DNA from: Isoetes taiwanensis
Lineage: Eukaryota > Streptophyta > Lycopodiopsida > Isoetales > Isoetaceae
Assembly: GCA_021234155.1 (NCBI GenBank)
Contig: JAJEKV010000010.1
Location: forward strand, 10,395,511 to 10,459,510
Reading direction: 5' to 3'
Length of the DNA stretch: 64,000 nt
Shown here piece after piece: positions 47,166 through 57,957 of this stretch. The notes under the pieces were generated by a model. The model was not told the origin of the DNA and did not search any database. It saw only the letters and a program-made list of their open reading frames with translations. A program made the position numbers and the translations under genes. Each line of letters starts with the position of its first letter. Positions within the stretch are counted from its first letter, which is position 1.

Positions 47166-48420
47166 CTATAACCTGCAGACTCAAGTTAAGAGTTGTGCCT
47201 CACCACGAATGATATTTTTTTATAGAATCTTGAGAACGACTTTGAGATAATATGATATAGTTCCATCAAAATGCAATACACATAATGTACACATTAACAA
47301 AATCACTTTCATTGATGTAGTATCACGGGTGGAAGACACTCATATGGCTGTGAGATGGATGGAGGATCCGAAGTCAAAGAACTTAGAGTTGAGGAAAAGG
47401 ATAGATGAATTTGCTAACACAAAGAAGAAAGACCCATCGGGAATGCACATCACCTAGTTGTAGATGCACGGGCGGCGCGTTAAATGCAAATGCATAACAC
47501 ATGCATGATGTACCAGCCATAAAATATAAAGAACTCTGGAATGCAAAAAGCAAGTTTTACTGCTGTATTAGCAAAGGGGATGAAGCAGGAATTATAAGAG
47601 ATAACATGAGAGCAAAGGAAGCTTGGTGAAGCATCCAATGTTGGAAAAACTTAGGATTTACAATGAAGTGATAATGCCCAACAAATAATGGAAACAATCC
47701 TCAAAGGTGGCCTTCCCTATGGAAAAGTAACATTAAGAAAATCTAGAATATGAACAAGGGTATGTTCTCATGAGCTCAACCCGTGTAGCTTTCTTAGCCT
47801 GATTCTTGAAAAAGAGAAGATCAAATTCGCCATAATATGCATTGAGCATCAATACAAGACAAAGGCGGATCACTAACCCTTAATCCCGTGACACCAAATT
47901 TGAGTGTCATGAGCTTGAATCTACGGCTCCACGGATGGTCACATAATCCCTCCGGGAATCAGCCCTAGCGAATCTAATTGACTTGTTCAATAGCAATTCA
48001 AGAGGTGCAACACTGGATTTTGCTTCTCTTGCTTACATTGCGAAAGAACACGAGGGTCCCTTTGGAGCATTGGGCCACATTGTTCTTCACGGGACCGTAT
48101 CCAACTTCTTAGCACCCTTTTTTTTTCTTTAGGAAAACGAAGCTTCTTTTCCCTAAAATACAATCACCGTGTCACAAGGCTTCATGGTGCTAGAAGAAAT
48201 CACATAGAATTTAACCCTACCAGAATAAGAAAAACTTAAACAATTTAGAGCGGATACAATCCTTCCGCCTGGCCACCGTAATGCATGGCACTACTCTTCT
48301 GCTCGGCCATGGCATTTTAGGGCCCGAGATCGAGTGCGGGTTTGGTCTAATTTGCGCGATTCTACCGGTTAGAACATCCGCCATCTAGAGCGCGCATGAG
48401 ACCGCCTTGGTTTCTGACCT
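47166..48420. other. no gene recognised
   Basis: No convincing coding sequence or RNA gene. A short plus-strand stretch near 47330-47450 (EDTHMAVRWMEDPKSKNLEL) is protein-like but unassigned. Confidence 0.4.
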
Positions 48421-48438
48421 ACAATGGGTTTTAGCAAA

Positions 48439-48535
48439 CACCAAGCATATCCTAGGTATATTCTAGCATATACCTAGAATATACCATAAACCCACATAAA
48501 CAAGGGTTTGCCCCCCTAGGGGCAACCCAAAAAAA
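48439..48535. repeat. 97-bp direct repeat with CCCCCCTAGGGG hairpin, copy 1
   Basis: AGCATAT-CTAGGTATAT-AGCATATAC...CCCACATAAAC followed by AGGGTTTGCCCCCCTAGGGG and CAACCC (hairpin 48504-48528). A second copy in the same orientation lies at 49369-49466. Together they bracket about 1 kb and may be the repeated ends of one element. Confidence 0.75.
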
Positions 48536-48835
48536 AAAAAAAATCGCCAAAGGAGAAGTTTTGGTGTTGGAATTGTGCAAGGAAAATCGCCTTTTAAATT
48601 TTGCTTTTACTTTAGCCAAAAAAGTGAAATACATCTTATGAATTTTTTTAAGTTATAGCCATGACAATTCAAATGACTAGGAAGCATGTACTCCTTAAAT
48701 TATACGCTGCCCTGGATATGAAGCAACAGTCCCGGATTTGAGAGAGAGGGGCGGTCCCACAATCGCCCTAGCAGCAAGCAGAGGTCGCAGCACCAAGAAA
48801 CGTCATTTTTTTCCCCTGCTGGAAAGTCATTTGCA

Positions 48836-49175
48836 TTGCCAAAACCAAATCTGGAAGAACCGATGCAAATTTTCTCTAAGTGGCTCGTTGAACATCACAC
48901 ACCCTTCCCATAACCCATGCCCTAACCGATGCCTTAAAGAAAAAAAAAAGGGGTATCTTTGAAATGCAAACAATCTTCCAGAAGCGAGATGCCATAACCG
49001 GCATTACTGATGCAATGTTGATACCGGAATAGAAGCACTATCTGATGCCATAACTAGCATTATGGTTGCAATGTCGATAACTGATTGCCAAAACCAAATC
49101 TGGAAGAACCGATGCAAATTTTCTCTAAGTGGCTCGCTGAACATCACACGCCCTTCCCAGAACAAATGCCCTAAG
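48836..49175. repeat. direct repeat pair, about 90 bp each, 249 bp apart
   Basis: TTGCCAAAACCAAATCTGG continuing through GATGCAAATTTTCTC and TAAGTGGCTCG occurs at 48836-48927 and again at 49085-49175 with few differences. Between them, two related phrases ending GATGCCATAAC(C/T) occur near 48990 and 49045. No coding content. Confidence 0.8.
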
Positions 49176-49368
49176 ATTATGCCCTAGAGGGTATAAGGAA
49201 GGGATAAACATGTGCTCAACTCGCCAGAACCCTGACGGAAGACGCGGAAGGGAGGGCAGAATCCGAGGTGCAGAAGCCATAGCCAAGTCCGGCGGATAGC
49301 GTTTGTGTAGCAGGCTAATAACGGGGCTGGATGACCGACCATTTACAGGCAGCAGCCAGTTTTTAGCA

Positions 49369-49466
49369 GTCATCAGCATATGCTAGGTATATGCCAGCAT
49401 ATACTTGAATATGCCCACATACCCACATAAACGAGGGTTTGCCCCCCTAGGGGCAACCCAAAAAGA
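49369..49466. repeat. 97-bp direct repeat with CCCCCCTAGGGG hairpin, copy 2
   Basis: Same sequence as 48439-48535 with point differences. The GGGTTTGCCCC / GGGGCAACCC hairpin lies at 49435-49459, followed by an A-rich stretch. Confidence 0.75.
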
Positions 49467-49519
49467 AGATATAACAAAGTCTTACTAGCTAAAGAAACAA
49501 GCTTATAGTATCTATCCTA

Positions 49520-49620
49520 TCTTTATATTATAATGTTTTGGTGTGTTGAATCCAGCCCTAAATCAAAGGGTGAGGATTTGATTGATTTAATTGAACGATT
49601 GAGATTCAACATAAAAAAAA
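49520..49620 (+). mobile_element. Helitron 5' end (3' end not found)
   Basis: TCTTTATATTATAATGTTTT followed by GGTGTGTTGAATCCAGCCCT closely resembles the first 45 bp of delta at 32145 (TCTTATATTATAATGTTATT ... TTGGACCCAGCCCTAA) and follows an A (CCTA|TC), so it is a plus-strand Helitron 5' terminus. No matching hairpin plus CTAG was found to the right in the window, so the extent is unknown. Confidence 0.6.
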
Positions 49621-52270
49621 GGCCATGTTAAAGCTGAAAGGTAAAAGGGCAGAGGATCGGGAGGGCGTGGATCAGGGTGGGCGTCAGTATGGAGCAGAAC
49701 AGGGCATGGATCAAAGCAGAGCAGAGGCATGGTTTAGCTGATCAAGGTAGAGCGGGCCAGAGGCAACGCTAGCACTGCACCAAACACTTTTTCAAATTCG
49801 GCCTCAGAGAATGGGAAGATGGCAGTGGCATTCAACAATTTCCAAGTAAGAAACTCAAGTAATATCCTTTTTCCTTTACATAATTCCTTAGTTATTGCTA
49901 TTATCTGTTTGTTTTATGTCTGCGAACTTCCAGGAGCAGTCCAACTAGACATGAAAAAGCAGGGTAAATTACGGCCTTTTGCAGACTTCTTGGTGCTATC
50001 CATGCACCCAATATATGACATAACACACTGTTTATTTTAGGGTGGTCAAGCATACATGGTATTTAAATGAATCAGTGCTAGATAAGGCATTCCAGCTGCA
50101 TCGTCTCTTCATTTAATGATCAAACTAATTGTATTTTATGATATAACGTTGAGCTAAAATTGGATTGCCATAATAACGTTACCTTACGTGATCATTCTTT
50201 TTCAGTCCCGTTTATGATTGCAGGTGAAGGGTTCTGCTTTTTTTTACTATTTCGTTATAGGATGCAGCATGTTTAAAGTAGTTCACATTTAGAAGATCTT
50301 AAGGCAATTTGCATTTGATTGCTTCAGTGCAATCCAGAGATTTGTGACCATTTCATTTATTATTCTTAGGGCATCTGATTTTCCTGTTAGGGAAAGTGGT
50401 GAACTAAGAGGGTTTTCAAGGAGTGAATGACGAGAAGTTGTGTATCAATCTGTCCAGGTATCAATCTATACAGAAGAATTCTTTCTAATGTTCAATGTTA
50501 AGTGTAAGTGAGACAATAATATTAACCATAGGATCTACAGTAGTGCAGGGTGAGGTAATGTTTTTGTAGCATTAGCAACGCAGGCAGGTCTATGATGAGA
50601 GGAAATCAAAGTCCTCTGGTGTAAATGCAATGTACAATAACTGTTTTTGTAGGGCTTCCCATTGGAAATGGTGGAGTTGTAAATCTGGTAATATCTGTTC
50701 CTCATTTCTACTTCTCTGTTCAAGGGATAGAGCCTTAAATTCATGGCGCGGAGTCCGAATATCTATTTTTTCTATGGTAAATTCCCAATACAATCAGGCA
50801 TGTGGCGTTCCAAGGTTACTTTTCAATGTAAAGCCAATTTAAGCTATTTGTGTTTTAGATATTCATGAGGGATTCTACGGCAATTAGAACTTTAAAAGTG
50901 GTTGTCTACTCATATTCCCTCGTGAAGTAATGTTTATAAAGTGGTATTTGCAAGATTCTTATGGTTGTCTTTTATAAAGGGTGTTTTGAAGAGTATAGAT
51001 AAATGAGAGTGATATAGTTAGCCTATGCCATTTTGGATTGATGACATGGATTGTTGCCAATTTTGGTGAATTATGTTTCTGAAATAACCAGGTTTGTTTG
51101 TTATGAACTCTAGCTAAAAAACCATGTCCAAAGCAAGCATGGAATTAGAGCATCTGATATGTCTAAGTTACCATTGACATCTTGCCTGAATGTTGTCGTC
51201 CTTCAGATTGCATTCAAAATGGAATTCAGGTTAGGACATCTTCATCTCCACCAATTTTTTTCATGCATTGGTCTTTTTCATAACAGATTCTCTCATTTAC
51301 AGGTGTCCACATAGGTCACAAATTTTGGGATCTTTTTCAGAGCTTCACTACGTGGCCTGTACTAACACTTAAACATGTTAGAAGCACAACATAGATGGCC
51401 GAGCTTGACAAACCAAGCTCCAAGCCTGTAAGCTTTTACACCATACGCAGTAGCATTTCAAGTATCATTTTATCTGCTTTGGCAAGGGTGCATTCTCACA
51501 ACCATGCAAATAACTACTCTTATCTCTTTGAAACCTTATGATCTCACAACATAATCTTCTGAGAGAAGTTTGAGGTGTTTGCAAAATCCCCATGAAAGTT
51601 GCCGCAGGGTCAGCATGGGGTAAGCAAAGTCATCATGATATAATGAAAAAGATATGGCTTTTGTTGCACCCGTGCTTCTATGCAGCTCAATTTGTTGAAA
51701 TTTCTATTACACATTTAATAGGTAGATCAGCTAAAACATTAGGTAATTCTATAAAATATGAGTGCTCACATACTACAGCATATAGGTGGACGTTCAAGGT
51801 ACTGGCACACCCTTTCAATTATTTTGTCCATGTTGCAGGCTTTTGGAAATAACAATGTCTGGTTTATTATGCGAACATTTTGTTGCATTTCAACTATTCT
51901 GCCCATGTTGCAGACTTTTACAATGTCTCATTTTTTAACTAACATGTCCATTCAATCTATTGCAGGGACGATATATACGGAATGATACATTGAGTGATAC
52001 AATTTGATGCACCCCTTATTCACCCCTTATTCCTTAATCTACACCGTACACAAAGTTCCTCGTTTGTGGGGTATGCATGTACAAAATTTACTATACTGTA
52101 TAACAAAATTTGCAAAATACTATAAGAACCCCCGTGTGAATATGCACCCAAACCAAAAGGGGTTTCAAGGGGGATTTAATTTTAGAGTGTTGGATGTAAT
52201 GGTTTGTGTGTTAACCCAAATTTTTTTTGGCCCCTTCGGGGCCTTAAGAATTGATGAACGAATATTATAG
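49621..52270. other. long A+T-rich interval, no gene recognised
   Basis: May be the body of the Helitron that begins at 49520. ORFs are short and unassigned. Words such as CCATGTTGCAG / TTTTGGAAAT recur near 51820-51920. A strong small hairpin GGCCCC-TTC-GGGGCC lies at 52229-52243, and two shorter AAAAGGGGTTTC-type runs precede it. Confidence 0.4.
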
Positions 52271-52273
52271 ACA

Positions 52274-52618
52274 CTAATGAAGACATTTTATTGAAATAGC
52301 AAAAAGAAATAGAAACCGTGATATAAAGTTTAAAAGCTTCAATATTGTAGCGATGTAAGATGTGATAATGTTCATTGATGCAATAGTGGGACCGCTAATA
52401 AGCATGCTGCTCATAATAATGGTGGTGCCATATTCATCGAACATGGATCCAACCGTGAAGGTAGAGCTACAACAAGACAGAGCATCATCCTTGTCATTGG
52501 AGTTCCACATTCTAGCCACATTCTTGCTGAGGAAATTGTCGATATAATTCTTTCGTGCCTCACTATCATCGCATCTTCCATGTTGGGTTCTTTCGAGTAC
52601 CTCCGTGTAGAGAAGCAA
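52274..52618 (-). CDS. hypothetical ORF, unassigned
   Basis: A 114-codon open frame on the minus strand (MLLYTEVLERTQHGRCDDSE...). The first 85 residues are hydrophilic and protein-like, and the end (SRFLFLFAISIKCLH) is hydrophobic. It lies about 0.5 kb downstream, in the same direction, of the dioxygenase exons. It might be another captured exon or chance. No family recognised. Confidence 0.25.
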   Translation of the reverse strand: MLLYTEVLERTQHGRCDDSEARKNYIDNFLSKNVARMWNSNDKDDALSCCSSTFTVGSMFDEYGTTIIMSSMLISGPTIASMNIITSYIATILKLLNFISRFLFLFAISIKCLH

Positions 52619-53159
52619 TGCCTAAGTAAAAAAATTAAAAAATGATACATGTAGTATTTGAGAATTAAACCGAGATGCCTGTAAATAACAAATGTAATAA
52701 TATATTTAATATGTGAGAATTGAATTGAATTGATGGGGTGGCATTCCGCAATATAGCCAACTTTTCCACAAATTTATTGCTTACCTCTGCCTTTTATAAG
52801 ATGCAATGTGCTAAAGAACATTTGCAGTTCTATGCTAAAGAACATTTGCAGTTCTTACTCACCTGAGACAACTTGTCCTTTGCTTCATTAAGAGATTATA
52901 TACGCACGTAATATAATCTCGAGAGATTATATATTTGGGACTGTTCTGCAGTAGAATCCACTCCTTAATATATCACTCCTTAATATAGTCATCCGAAACG
53001 ATGGGAGTACAATAAGCTCCCGTTTACTAACATGGAAACGAATCCATTTCTCATCGTAGTCTCTGATATCCCAATAGCCTATATGCATGCAGCATGGCAT
53101 ATATAGTTAATGCACGAAAAGCACATCGAATGGTACTCTAAAGTACATACGCTATTCCA

Positions 53160-53640
53160 GTTTTAATAAAAAGCATAATTTGAAAAGACCAACCATAGCC
53201 AGCCGTATTTCTTCTTGGCTATGCATGTGTTCTTGGAAAAAACCCTTCACGTTTTTGTCAAAGTCTGGCATAGCTTCTCGGGAAACTGTGATGCCTGCAA
53301 ACAGAAAATACAGTTTAGTTTTTCGAATTTGAAAAGACCAACTATAGCCATCAAGGATTAGCCGTATTTCTTCTTGGCTATGCATGTGTTCTTGCAAAAA
53401 ACCCTTCACTTTTTTGTCGAAGTCTGGCATAGCTTCTCGGGAAACTGTGATGACTTCCTGCAAACAGAAAATACAGTTTAGTTTTTCAACCGATCTACAG
53501 AGATCGACGAAGAAAGAATATAAACATTAAGTTACCCCATATCTGTATCCTCTTTTAGTCTTGATCTTCTCCAGCTCTGGATCATTTTCCCAATTGTCAG
53601 CATCCAGCCTGAATGTCAGAACTCCCACCAGTTCGATGGG
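53160..53640 (-). pseudogene. acireductone dioxygenase fragment with a duplicated exon
   Basis: Acireductone dioxygenase acts in methionine salvage and binds a metal through an HxHxxxE motif plus a later His. Minus strand: first exon piece LTFRLDADNWENDPELEKIK then TKRGYRYG (53545-53640), ending at a GTAACTT donor. After a short intron with acceptor TTTGCAG comes EVITVSREAMPDFDKKVKGF then LQEHMHSQEEIRLILDG (53350-53461), with H-M-H-S-Q-E-E keeping the metal ligands. The same exon, with its own TTTGCAG acceptor, is repeated at 53190-53297. The C-terminal half with the last ligand is absent. Homology rests on the RLDADN..., RGY and EH.H...EEIR motifs of the family. Confidence 0.72.
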
Positions 53641-54175
53641 GCAAAAGTTGACTCCACTTTTAACTATCTGCCCATGGATGAGCTTGGTCACTCTTACCAA
53701 GCAACTGCGTCACTCCATTTCGTGTCAGTGGACCTTTCAGAAGCCATATCGTCATGCACCACAAAGTCTGGGGCTTGCAACTTTGAAAACATCTTGCATG
53801 TGTCCTCCAAAGTCCCACATTGAGCATACATAAAGAACAGACTAATTCTAAGGAGTGGCTCAGACTCCAACCCACTTTTTATTATTTGATCATGGAAATT
53901 TTTTCCCTGGTCCAAATCCAATTTCACCCTGCAAGCTTTCAATACAGTAAGATAGTCTATTTGTTGCTCTTTACACCTGACAGCTCCATCTCTCTGTACA
54001 ATTGTAGTGCAACATCACAATATCCAAGGTCAGCATGAGCTGATATTATTGCTTTCCATGGATATACAGTTGGGTGTAAAACGCTTTTAAAAGCCTTCTT
54101 TGCTTCGGGCAAATTTTTGAAGGAAGAATAGAGACGAATAAGGTGGTCACCCAAAATAGAAATTGAATTCAGTCT
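53640..54175 (-). pseudogene. PPR protein fragment fused between TM9SF and dioxygenase pieces
   Basis: From the right on the minus strand: LGDHLIRLYSSFKNLPEAKK, VYPWKAIISAHADLGYCDVA and LQLYREMELSGVKSNK (53960-54130), then frame-shifted VLKACRVKLDLDQGKNFHDQ, IIKSGLESEPLLRISLFFMY and AQCGTLEDTCKMFSKLQAPD (53760-53945), then a last partial repeat with KLIHGQIVKSGV-like wording (53640-53690) that runs directly into the dioxygenase exon. These are typical P-L-S repeats. The neighbours belong to unrelated genes on the same strand, so this is a captured or rearranged fragment. Confidence 0.78.
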
Positions 54176-54189
54176 GTTTTGCTCCAAGC

Positions 54190-54560
54190 TACTGATCTCC
54201 AACCCTTGGCAACTCCACAGTGCGCCATAATCTGCAAGCCACATAACCAGCAGCAATACCCAGGAAAAGATAGAGCAGAACCATTCCTGTGAGCAACATG
54301 CCCCTTGATGCAGGGGACATGAACCCAAGGGCTGCAAAAGCGAGATGGTGACAACTGCCATACCCAAGATCGCACTCCATTGCCAACCATCATGCGAGGC
54401 ATTTGTGGATGTGAAGGTGCCGAAACACATCTCCCACTACTAGTTTCCACCCGGAAAGCTCCTCTGTGCCTGTGCTTCCTTGTGTAGCTCCTCATATTTA
54501 GTCAGATCTCTCCTTACAGTCCTCAGGAAAATAACAAAAACAATGCCTGCAAGGAACGCA
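54190..54560 (-). pseudogene. TM9SF (nonaspanin/EMP70) membrane protein fragment
   Basis: TM9SF proteins are nine-helix endomembrane proteins. Minus strand: IVFVIFLRTVRRDLTKYEEL followed by HKEAQAQ (54460-54550), then after a frame change LAMECDLGYGSCHHLAFAAL and GFMSPASRGMLLTGMVLLYL then FLGIAAGYVACRLWRTVE (54195-54386). The phrase FLRTVRRDLxRYEE and the GFMSPASRGMLLTG / GIAAGYV segment are family hallmarks. Only the part around the second to fifth membrane helices is present. At VELPRVGDQ it gives way to PPR sequence with no visible intron. Confidence 0.8.
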
Positions 54561-54770
54561 ATAACCATTCATAGCTATATCCCCTCATATCCGCTGCTTG
54601 CCATAGTCTTTTCCTCCACGAAACTGTTTATGAAACCCTAGTGACCCTTTTTTTTATAAAAAAGAGGGCTTTCATTGTAAACCCTTTGATCTCTTTCAAT
54701 AAAAAAAGAGGGCTTCGTAGGCCCTTCGATCTTGATCATCTAATAATCTAATAATAATCTATTATCTAGT
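54561..54770. other. spacer with GAGGGC repeats
   Basis: Contains two similar phrases AAAAAGAGGGCTT(T/C)...CCCTT(T/C)GATCT (54655-54735) and an A+T stretch of TAATAATCTA repeats leading into the first SINE-like unit. No gene. Confidence 0.5.
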
Positions 54771-55046
54771 CTAATATTATAAAGAAATAGTGTCCGTCTG
54801 TGAGTGAGTGAGTGAGTGGGTGGGTGGGTGAGTGAGTATGTCACGCTCGATCGACGGATAAGGATGCGCCACGTGGCTTGATCTGGGCCGTCCGTGGGCC
54901 TTGGCCTCTCAAAAGCTCCCAAGTTTGGTGGACAAAATTTTTTTGGTTTACCACGGACTCGAACCCTGGACATTGCCCCCCAAACCCCCCACCCTTACCA
55001 CTAGACCAAGCATTGGTTTCTTGAAAAAAATGGGAGTTCATATATA
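54771..55046 (-). mobile_element. tRNA-related SINE-like element, copy 1
   Basis: On the minus strand a Pol III A-box (TGGTCTAGTGG, 54998-55008) is followed after about 33 bp by a perfect B-box (GGTTCGAGTCC, 54955-54965), the spacing expected for a tRNA-derived promoter. The body then runs to a (CACT)n tract and ATTTCTTTATAATATTAG. The segment between the boxes is G-rich and cannot form an anticodon arm, so it is not a tRNA gene. Two more copies lie at 57958 and 60340 as parts of the macro-units. Confidence 0.6.
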
Positions 55047-55084
55047 GTTAAGGGTGAGGGCCAAATAATCCATGGATGCTCTAG

Positions 55085-55170
55085 ATGGCTCTAGAAGCTT
55101 CTAGAATGTCCTAGAATCTTCTAGAATGTCTTAGAATCTTCTAGAATCTTCTAGAATCTTCTAGAATGTC
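55085..55170. repeat. 10-bp repeat array of heat-shock-element type
   Basis: Successive 10-bp units alternate GAA and TTC: CTAGAAGCTTCTAG (55091-55104) and CTAGAATCTTCTAG (55111-55124, 55141-55154, 55151-55164) each fit the classical CTnGAAnnTTCnAG heat-shock element exactly. Shorter versions open macro-unit 2 (58267-58280, CTAGAATGTTCTAG) and macro-unit 3 (60657-60670). Binding by heat-shock factors is inferred from the motif only. Confidence 0.8.
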
Positions 55171-56160
55171 TAAAAATAGAAGTTTTTTGAAACTTTGCAA
55201 ATGCTCAAAATAGAATATTGTGGAATGTTCCAGGCACTCATGGATAAGCACCTCAGTCTAAAAATAGAAAGTTTCAGTCTAAAAATAGAAAGTTTTTTAA
55301 AACTTTGCAAATGCTCAAAATAGAATGTTCTGGAATGCTCCAGATGCTCATGGGTAAGCACCTCAGTCTAAAAATAGAAAGTTTCAGTCTAAGAATAGAA
55401 AGTTTTTAAAAACTTTGCAAATGCTCAAAATAGAATGTTATAGAATGTTGCAGATGTTGATATAATGTTGTGGAATGTTCCAGGTGCTCATGGGTAAGCA
55501 CCTCAGTCTAAAAATAGAAAGTTTCAGTCTAAAAATAGAAAGCTTTTTGAAACTTTGAAAATGCTCAAAATAGAATGTGGTGGAATGTTCCAGATGCTCA
55601 TGGGTAAGCACCTCAGTCTAAAAATAAAAAGTTTCAGTCTAAAAATAGAAAGCTTTTTGAAACTTTGCAAATGCTAAAAATAGAATGTGGTGAAATGTTC
55701 CAGATGCTCATGGGTAAGCACCTCAGTCTAAAAATAGAAAGTTTTTTTTGAAACTTTGCAAATGCTCAAAATAGAATGTGGTGGAATGTTCCAGATGCTC
55801 ATGGGTAAGCACCTCAATCTAAAAATAGAAAGTTTCGGTATAAAAATAGAAAGTTTTTTAAACTTTGCAAATGCTCAAAATAGAATGTGGTGGAATATTA
55901 CAGATGCTCATGGGTAAGCACCTCATTCAAAAATAGAAAGTTTTTTGAAACTTTTCAAATGCTCAAAATAGAATGTTGTTAAATATTCCAGATGCTCAAG
56001 GGTAAGCACCTCAGTCTAAGAATAGAAAGTTTCAGTTTAAAAATAAAAAGTTTTCTTAAACTTTGTAAAAACTCAAACAATAGGGCAACCACTAGAAGCA
56101 CCTAAAAGTAGAAAAAAGTCTTGAAATCTTGCAAATGCTCAAAATAGAATATTCATGGGC
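55171..56160. repeat. satellite of about 110 bp, block 1
   Basis: About nine tandem units. Each reads GAAACTTTGCAAATGCTCAA, AATAGAATGTTGTGGAATGT, TCCAGATGCTCATGGGTAAG, CACCTCAGTCTAAAAATAG, AAAGTTT, with the last phrase often doubled. Unit length varies with the number of AGTCTAAAAATAGAAAGTTT repeats. Many units hold GAAtgTT(C/G)TGGAATGTTCC, and those with AGGTGCT pair with AGCACCT across the CATGGGTA loop. Non-coding; ORFs are incidental. Confidence 0.88.
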
Positions 56161-56204
56161 ATGTGTGAGTATGCTATCATGAATTATATTTTGTTGGTAA
56201 TGGA

Positions 56205-57491
56205 ATAGAGGGAGGGAGGAGAGAGATAGGGAGGAGAGAGAGAGGACAGCAGAGAGGAGAGAGAATAGAGAGAAGAGAGAGGAGAAGACATGGGGAGGAA
56301 AGAAGAGAGAGGAGAGAGGAGAGAAAAGAGAGAGAGAGGAGAGCTGAAAGAGAGAGAGGGGAAAGAAGAGAAGAGAGAGAGAGGAGGAGGGAGAAGAGAG
56401 ATGAGGAGAGAGAGAAGAGGAAATAGAGAGAGGAGATAGAGAAGAGAGAGAGGAGAGAATAGAGAGTAGAGATAGATAGATAGATAGAGAGAAGGGGAGT
56501 GAGGGAGCAGAGAAAGGAGAGAGATGAGAGAGAGGGAGGAGAGAGAAGAGAGAGAAAAAGAGAGGAGAAAGGAAAGGAGGAGAGAGAAGACGGAGGAAAG
56601 GGAGGAGAGAGAAGAGAAAAGAGAGAGAGAGAGAGAAGAGAGAGGAAAGAGAGAGAAAGGGGAGAGAGAAGAGAGGAGAGAGAAGAGAGAGGACAGAGAG
56701 AGGGGAAAGAAGAGAGAGGAGAGAGAGAGAAGAGAAGAGGCAGGAGAGAGAGAGAGATAGGAGAGAGAGAGGAGGAGAGAGAGAAGAGAGAGAGGAGATA
56801 GAGAGAGGAGATAGAGAGAGGGGAGAAATAGAGAGAGAGGAGAGAGATAGGAGAGAGGAGAGAGGAAAGAGGAGAGAGAGAGAAGAGAGGAGAGGGAGGA
56901 GAGAGAGAGGAGAGAGAGAGAGAGAGAAGAGAAGAGAGGGAGGAGAGAGAGAAAGAAGAGAGAGAGAGAGAGAAGAGAGGAGAGAGAAGAGAGAGAGAGA
57001 GAGAGAGAGGGGAAAGAAGAGAGAGGAGAGAGAGAGAGAAGAGGAGAGGAGAGGAGAGAGATAGGGAGAGAGATAGAAGAGAGAGAGAGAAGAGAGAGAG
57101 GAGAGAGAGAGAGAGAGAGAGAGAGGAGAAACAGAGAGAGAGGAGAGAGGAGGAGAAGAGAGAGGAGAGGAGGAGAGAGAGAGAAGAGAAGAGAGGGAGG
57201 AGAGAGAGAGAAGAGCACAGAGGAGAGAGAAGAGAGAGGAGAGAGAGGGAAGAGGAGAGAGAGAGAGAGAGAGAAGAGAAGAGAGGGAGAAGAGAGAGAG
57301 AAGAGCACAGCGAGGAAAGAAGAGAGATGAGAGAGAGAGGAGAAAGAAAAAGAGGAGAGAGGAGAGAAAAGGGAGAAGAGAGATAAGAGATAGGAGAGAG
57401 AAGAGGAGAGGAGAGAGAGAGAAGAGAAAAGAGAAGAGAGAGAGAGGAGAGAGGGAAAGAAGAGAGAGGAGAGAGAAGAGAGAGAGAGAGA

Positions 57492-57540
<49 letters not shown>

Positions 57541-57589
57541 AGAGAGAGAGAGAGAGAGAGAGGGAAGAAATAGAGAGAGAGAGGGAGAG

Positions 57590-57648
<59 letters not shown>

Positions 57649-57868
57649 GGGGGGGTAAAGACAAAGAGAAGAGAAGACAGAGGAGGGAGAAAGAGAGGAG
57701 AGAGGACAGGGAGAAAGAAGAGAGAGGAGAGAGAACAGAGACACGGGGAGAGGGGACAGAGAGAAGAGAGAAGAGAGAGAAAGAGAGAGAGATGAGGGAA
57801 GAGAGAGGAGAGAGAAGAGAGGGAAGAGATAGGAGAGAGAAAAGAGAGAATAGAGAAAGGAGAGATGT
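56205..57868. repeat. GA-rich polypurine tract 1 (about 1.66 kb)
   Basis: The plus strand is almost purely A and G, with variable AGAGAG/GGAGA motifs and only scattered C or T. It starts right after TTTTGTTGGTAATGGAATAG and ends before GATGTAGGCCC. Its minus-strand translation gives Ser/Leu-rich frames of several hundred residues that are open only because the repeat lacks stop codons. Known properties of such tracts are triplex (H-DNA) potential and GAGA-binding protein sites. Confidence 0.95.
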
Positions 57869-57957
57869 AGGCCCAAACTGAAGCAGGGGCAAGGAGGCCT
57901 ACGAGCCGATGAAAGGAGTTAAAGAGAAAAAAGAAAAGGGCCGCCGGGCCCTTTTCT

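Noticed and set aside
52229-52243. GGCCCC-TTC-GGGGCC hairpin as the missing 3' end of the Helitron starting at 49520
   Set aside because: No CTAG/CTRR within the usual 10-12 bases, and the stem is unrelated to the GCCCAGC hairpins.
54740-54973. ORF shared by SINE-like copies 1 and 2 (MSRVRV...)
   Set aside because: Shared because the SINE-like segment is repeated; ends in a (Leu-Thr-His-Ser)-like run from the GTGA repeat.
54955-55008. tRNA gene suggested by A- and B-boxes
   Set aside because: No anticodon arm or acceptor stem can be drawn; the interval is a G-run. Treated as a SINE head.
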